From Brevibacterium atlanticum (GTDB lineage: Bacteria; Actinomycetota; Actinomycetes; Actinomycetales; Brevibacteriaceae): a stretch of DNA of 64,000 nt. Every line of letters starts with the position of its first letter. Position 1 is the first letter of the stretch. Below are positions 61,441 to 64,000 of this stretch, piece after piece. The position numbers were made by a program, and so were the translations under genes. The stretch covers positions 3,214,503 through 3,278,502 of the forward strand of contig NZ_CP050152.1 of NCBI RefSeq assembly GCF_011617245.1. Direction: 5' to 3'. The notes below the pieces were generated by a model. That model was not told the origin of the DNA. It did not search any database and saw nothing but the letters and a program-made list of their open reading frames with translations.

Positions 61441-62379
61441 TCACTCGGCGGTGACGCGGTCGACGGCCTCGGCCAGCGGTTCGAGAAGGTCGCCGGTGTC
61501 GTCCATCCGGTCGAGCACTTCGGCGAATCGCAGCTGCTCGACGGCTGCCGGATCGTCGAATTCGTCCCAGCTGCGCGGGGCTGCGACCAACGGGGTGAAG
61601 CGTCCGCGGAGCGAATACGGGGTCACCGTAGTCTTTGCCGCAGAATTCTGCGACCAGTCGATGAGCACCCTGTTCTCCCGCAGGGTCTTCTTCATTGCAG
61701 CGACGATGAGGTTTCCGTGGTCGGCTTCCAGACTGCGGGCAAGCTCATGGGCGACATCGGAGATGTGCTGCGAATTCGCCGCACCGTCCAACGGGGAGTA
61801 GAGATGGACGCCTTTCGCGCCGCTGGTCACCGGGTACGATTCCAGGTCCATGTCCTTGAGCCGTTCGCGGACGAGTTGGGCGACCTCGATGCAGTCGGCG
61901 AGACCACGGCCTGGGCCCGGATCGAGGTCGAAGACCATCCGGTCAGGGTGCCTGGTCTCTGAGTAGATCGTGCCGGGATCCTTCGCGCCCGGCCGCACCG
62001 TCCACTGGGGCACATGGATCTCGAGCGCGGCCATCTGGGTGAGATAGGTCAGTGTCGCTGCATCGTTGACCAGGGGATAGCGTTTGGTGCCCGTGGAGTG
62101 TCGGATCGCTCGGGAGCGAATCCACGACGGTGCGGAATCCGGGAGGTTCTTCTCGAAGAACGCCGCGCCGGGTTCAGCGGGAGTGCCGACACCGTCGACC
62201 CACCGTTTGCGAGTGGCGATCCGATTCTTCGTATGACGGATGAGGTACGGCGCGATCTGCGCGCAGTAGTCGAGGACCTCTCCCTTGGTCGTCTCGGTCT
62301 CCGGATAGAGGACCTTGTCGAGATTGGCCAAGGACACCCGATGCCCCTCGACCATGACCTTCTGCTCGTGGCGAGCCAC
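61441..62379 (-). CDS. ligD: Stand-alone LigD-type polymerase/primase domain
   Basis: 312 residues from GTG 62379 behind GGGGAGG; an upstream extension is rejected. LigD polymerase-domain (archaeo-eukaryotic primase fold) motifs: LANLDKVLYPETETTKG, the metal-binding MVFDLDPGPG (about 150), and SGAKGVHLYSPLDG. In non-homologous end joining this domain adds ribonucleotides or fills ends. Here it is not fused to a ligase or nuclease, and no ku gene is in the window. The symbol is by family only. It converges on the GDPD gene. Confidence 0.88.
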   Translation of the reverse strand: MARHEQKVMVEGHRVSLANLDKVLYPETETTKGEVLDYCAQIAPYLIRHTKNRIATRKRWVDGVGTPAEPGAAFFEKNLPDSAPSWIRSRAIRHSTGTKRYPLVNDAATLTYLTQMAALEIHVPQWTVRPGAKDPGTIYSETRHPDRMVFDLDPGPGRGLADCIEVAQLVRERLKDMDLESYPVTSGAKGVHLYSPLDGAANSQHISDVAHELARSLEADHGNLIVAAMKKTLRENRVLIDWSQNSAAKTTVTPYSLRGRFTPLVAAPRSWDEFDDPAAVEQLRFAEVLDRMDDTGDLLEPLAEAVDRVTAE

Positions 62380-62548
62380 CGGGCACCTCCCCTGCACTCG
62401 GTCGTGCACCGCTGTGCACATCTGCCGCTCACGGTACTCGGCACCGAGTGCAGGCGATAGGGGTGCAGGATCACCCGCACCCCCTTACGCAGTCGCCGCT
62501 GCTGCACTATCCTGGCCGGACCCCGACACGAGAGGATTCGAATCCACC

Positions 62549-62965
62549 ATGCCGAAGACGACGAAGACGGGAAAGCCCAAAGCAGCCGAATTGCCCGCAA
62601 CCTTGAAGAGGTCGAGCAGTAAGGCACAGCGCACCTTTTCGAAAGCCTATGATTCGGCCGTCGACGAATACGGTGATGAGCGGCGAGCCCACCAGGTGGC
62701 CTATGACGCTCTCAAACACAGTTTCGAGAAGGTCGGGGACAGATGGGAGGCGAAGGACTCCTCCGGGCCATCGGATGCACAGAGCGCCGGAGGCAAGAAC
62801 ACAGACCGCACAACGGCAGGCGGAGTCAACGCCGAGGCCACAACAGGCCACCTCTACGAACAGGCGAAGAGGCTCGGTGTCCAGGGCCGCTCGTCGATGA
62901 CGAAGAAGGAACTCATCGCTGCTCTCGAGAAGGAGAGCAGTCGGCGCACGAAGCAGAAGTCCTGA
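62549..62965 (+). CDS. ChaB-family protein with C-terminal Rho/SAP-like helical motif
   Basis: 138 residues from the ATG at 62549. A ChaB-like domain (about 12-70: LPATLKRSSSKAQRTFSKAY, then EYGDERRAHQVAYDALKH) is followed by a Thr/Gly-rich linker and a C-terminal segment TGHLYEQAKRLGVQGRSSMT and KKELIAALEK that resembles the Rho N-terminal/SAP fold binding nucleic acid. The basic end fits DNA or RNA binding. Name by family; the cation-transport link of E. coli ChaB is not shown here. Confidence 0.8.
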   Translation: MPKTTKTGKPKAAELPATLKRSSSKAQRTFSKAYDSAVDEYGDERRAHQVAYDALKHSFEKVGDRWEAKDSSGPSDAQSAGGKNTDRTTAGGVNAEATTGHLYEQAKRLGVQGRSSMTKKELIAALEKESSRRTKQKS

Positions 62966-63025
62966 CTCAGGCCCCGTCTGCGACACCGGACGCACAGAGA
63001 CCATCCGTGACAAAGGAGGAGGACG

Positions 63026-63919
63026 ATGAGCGACCAGCTGACCTTCCAAGATCCCACCACGCGATTTCCCGACATCACACCCCCGAAGCAGGATCAGCCA
63101 GAGCCGGGCCTTGATGCCGAACTCATCCCCGGCACCGACCGAGGCGAAGACAGCTACACCGGCACAGGCAGACTCCGCGGACGCCGGGCTCTCATCACCG
63201 GATCCGACTCCGGGATCGGCGCCGCCGTGGCCATCGCCTTCGCCAGAGAGGGCGCCGACGTTGCACTGTCCTATCTTCCGGCAGAGGAGGAAGACGCACA
63301 GCACATCTGCGAACTCATCCGCGCTGAAGGCCGCACAGCCCTCCCTCTGCCAGGGAATCTGTCCGATCGGGACTGGTGCCGCGATCTCCCCCGCAGAGCC
63401 GCCGAGGGACTCGGGGGCCTCGACGCCGTGGTCAACAACGCCGGTCGACAGATTGCCGTCGACGACATCGCAGAGCTGACGGATGAGCAATGGGAGGAGA
63501 CCTACCAGACGAATATCCATGCGATGTTTCGGATCTGCCAGGCCGCACTCGACTACCTCGAACCCGGATCGACGATCGTCAACACGACCTCCATACAGGC
63601 CTATTCCCCCTCGTCACATCTCATCGATTACGCATCGACGAAAGCGGCGATCAACAATTTCACCAAGGGCTTGGCCACACAACTGGCGCCGAAAGGCATC
63701 CGTGTGAATGGCGTGGCCCCCGGACCGATCTGGACTCCTCTGCAGGTCTCCGACGGCCAGCCGAAGGAGGCTCTTCCGCATTTCGGCAAGAATACTCCGC
63801 TGGGTCGGGCAGGACAGCCGACGGAGCTGGCGCCCGCTTATGTCTTCCTCACCTCGGCGGAGTCGAGCTACGTCCTCGGTGAGACACTCAACGTCAACGG
63901 AGGCCAGCCGAGTCCCTGA
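63026..63919 (+). CDS. Short-chain dehydrogenase (general stress/YghA type)
   Basis: 297 residues from the ATG at 63026 (AAAGGAGGAGGACG is a very strong site). An N-terminal 48-residue extension is typical of the GSP39/YghA group. Cofactor loop ALITGSDSGIGAAVAIAFAR (about 54-73), NNAGRQ, catalytic Ser in NTTSIQAYSPS and YASTK as YxxxK. The C-terminus has GETLNVNGGQ. It probably reduces aldehydes or ketones with NADPH under stress. It lies 60 nt after the ChaB-like gene. Confidence 0.9.
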   Translation: MSDQLTFQDPTTRFPDITPPKQDQPEPGLDAELIPGTDRGEDSYTGTGRLRGRRALITGSDSGIGAAVAIAFAREGADVALSYLPAEEEDAQHICELIRAEGRTALPLPGNLSDRDWCRDLPRRAAEGLGGLDAVVNNAGRQIAVDDIAELTDEQWEETYQTNIHAMFRICQAALDYLEPGSTIVNTTSIQAYSPSSHLIDYASTKAAINNFTKGLATQLAPKGIRVNGVAPGPIWTPLQVSDGQPKEALPHFGKNTPLGRAGQPTELAPAYVFLTSAESSYVLGETLNVNGGQPSP

Positions 63920-63927
63920 CCAGCCAG

Positions 63928-64000
63928 TCAGGTGGGCGTGCCGCCGAGCATGCCGGCGACCAGTCCGAGCACCGCCAGGGCGGCTAAGACGATGACGATC
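63928..64000 (-). CDS. 3' end of a gene for a protein with a hydrophobic C-terminus
   Basis: The last 23 codons are visible: VIVLAALAVLGLVAGMLGG then TPT and a stop at 63928-63930. This is a membrane helix at the C-terminus. The rest lies beyond the window and the family cannot be named. It converges on the SDR gene with an 8-nt gap. Confidence 0.55.
   Translation of the reverse strand, partial: IVIVLAALAVLGLVAGMLGGTPT

Noticed and set aside
1-64000. CRISPR arrays, tRNA and rRNA genes
   Set aside because: No regularly spaced repeats, cloverleaf-type sequences or rRNA-like segments were found by reading; a tRNAscan or CRISPR search would settle it.

Overview
The window is high-GC DNA from an actinobacterium, most likely Brevibacterium or a close relative. 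The evidence is a split lycopene cyclase (CrtYc/CrtYd), the carotene desaturase/methyltransferase CrtU, a MarR regulator, a P450 and a photolyase in one aromatic-carotenoid cluster, followed by a large teichoic-acid-type locus. The genus call is inference. No rRNA, tRNA, CRISPR array or intact insertion sequence was seen.

1-8.5 kb: carotenoid and light-damage block. crtE runs left off the window. Divergent from it is a six-gene unit, crtR-P450-crtYc-crtYd-crtU-phr, in which all five junctions overlap by 4 nt. Together these can turn lycopene into isorenieratene and probably hydroxylate it. crtB and crtI are not in the window and may follow crtE beyond the left edge. An NAD-binding/DUF2867 protein converges on the photolyase.

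8.5-25.2 kb: metabolic, stress and transport genes. These are LhgO, a fumarylacetoacetase-fold hydratase, a baeRF/Rv2629-like protein, a GAF-ANTAR regulator, a quinone reductase, DUF4383, hemerythrin, several small acidic proteins, a siderophore-binding lipoprotein with a DtxR-like box beside a divergent AraC regulator, and a five-gene oligopeptide-type ABC operon led by an XRE/TetR double-HTH regulator.

25.2-60.2 kb: a ~35-kb cell-wall glycopolymer locus. It holds seven CDP-alditol glycerophosphotransferase-like domains in six proteins, TagD (CDP-glycerol), a TarI-like cytidylyltransferase coupled to an SDR, up to four polysaccharide pyruvyltransferase-like domains, Stealth, GT4, GT2 and GT8-like enzymes, an OatA-like acyltransferase, a CDP-alcohol phosphatidyltransferase and an XcbB-like protein. 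A decayed glycosyltransferase and a half-lost GT4 domain show active remodelling. The layout suggests two alditol-phosphate polymers, at least one pyruvylated, glycosylated and acylated. The common initiation and export genes (tagO, tagA, tagGH) are absent from the window. A corA magnesium-transporter gene sits inside the locus.

60.4-64 kb: a secreted glycerophosphodiester phosphodiesterase that may turn over such polymers, a stand-alone LigD polymerase domain, a ChaB-type protein, an SDR, and the 3' end of a small membrane-protein gene.
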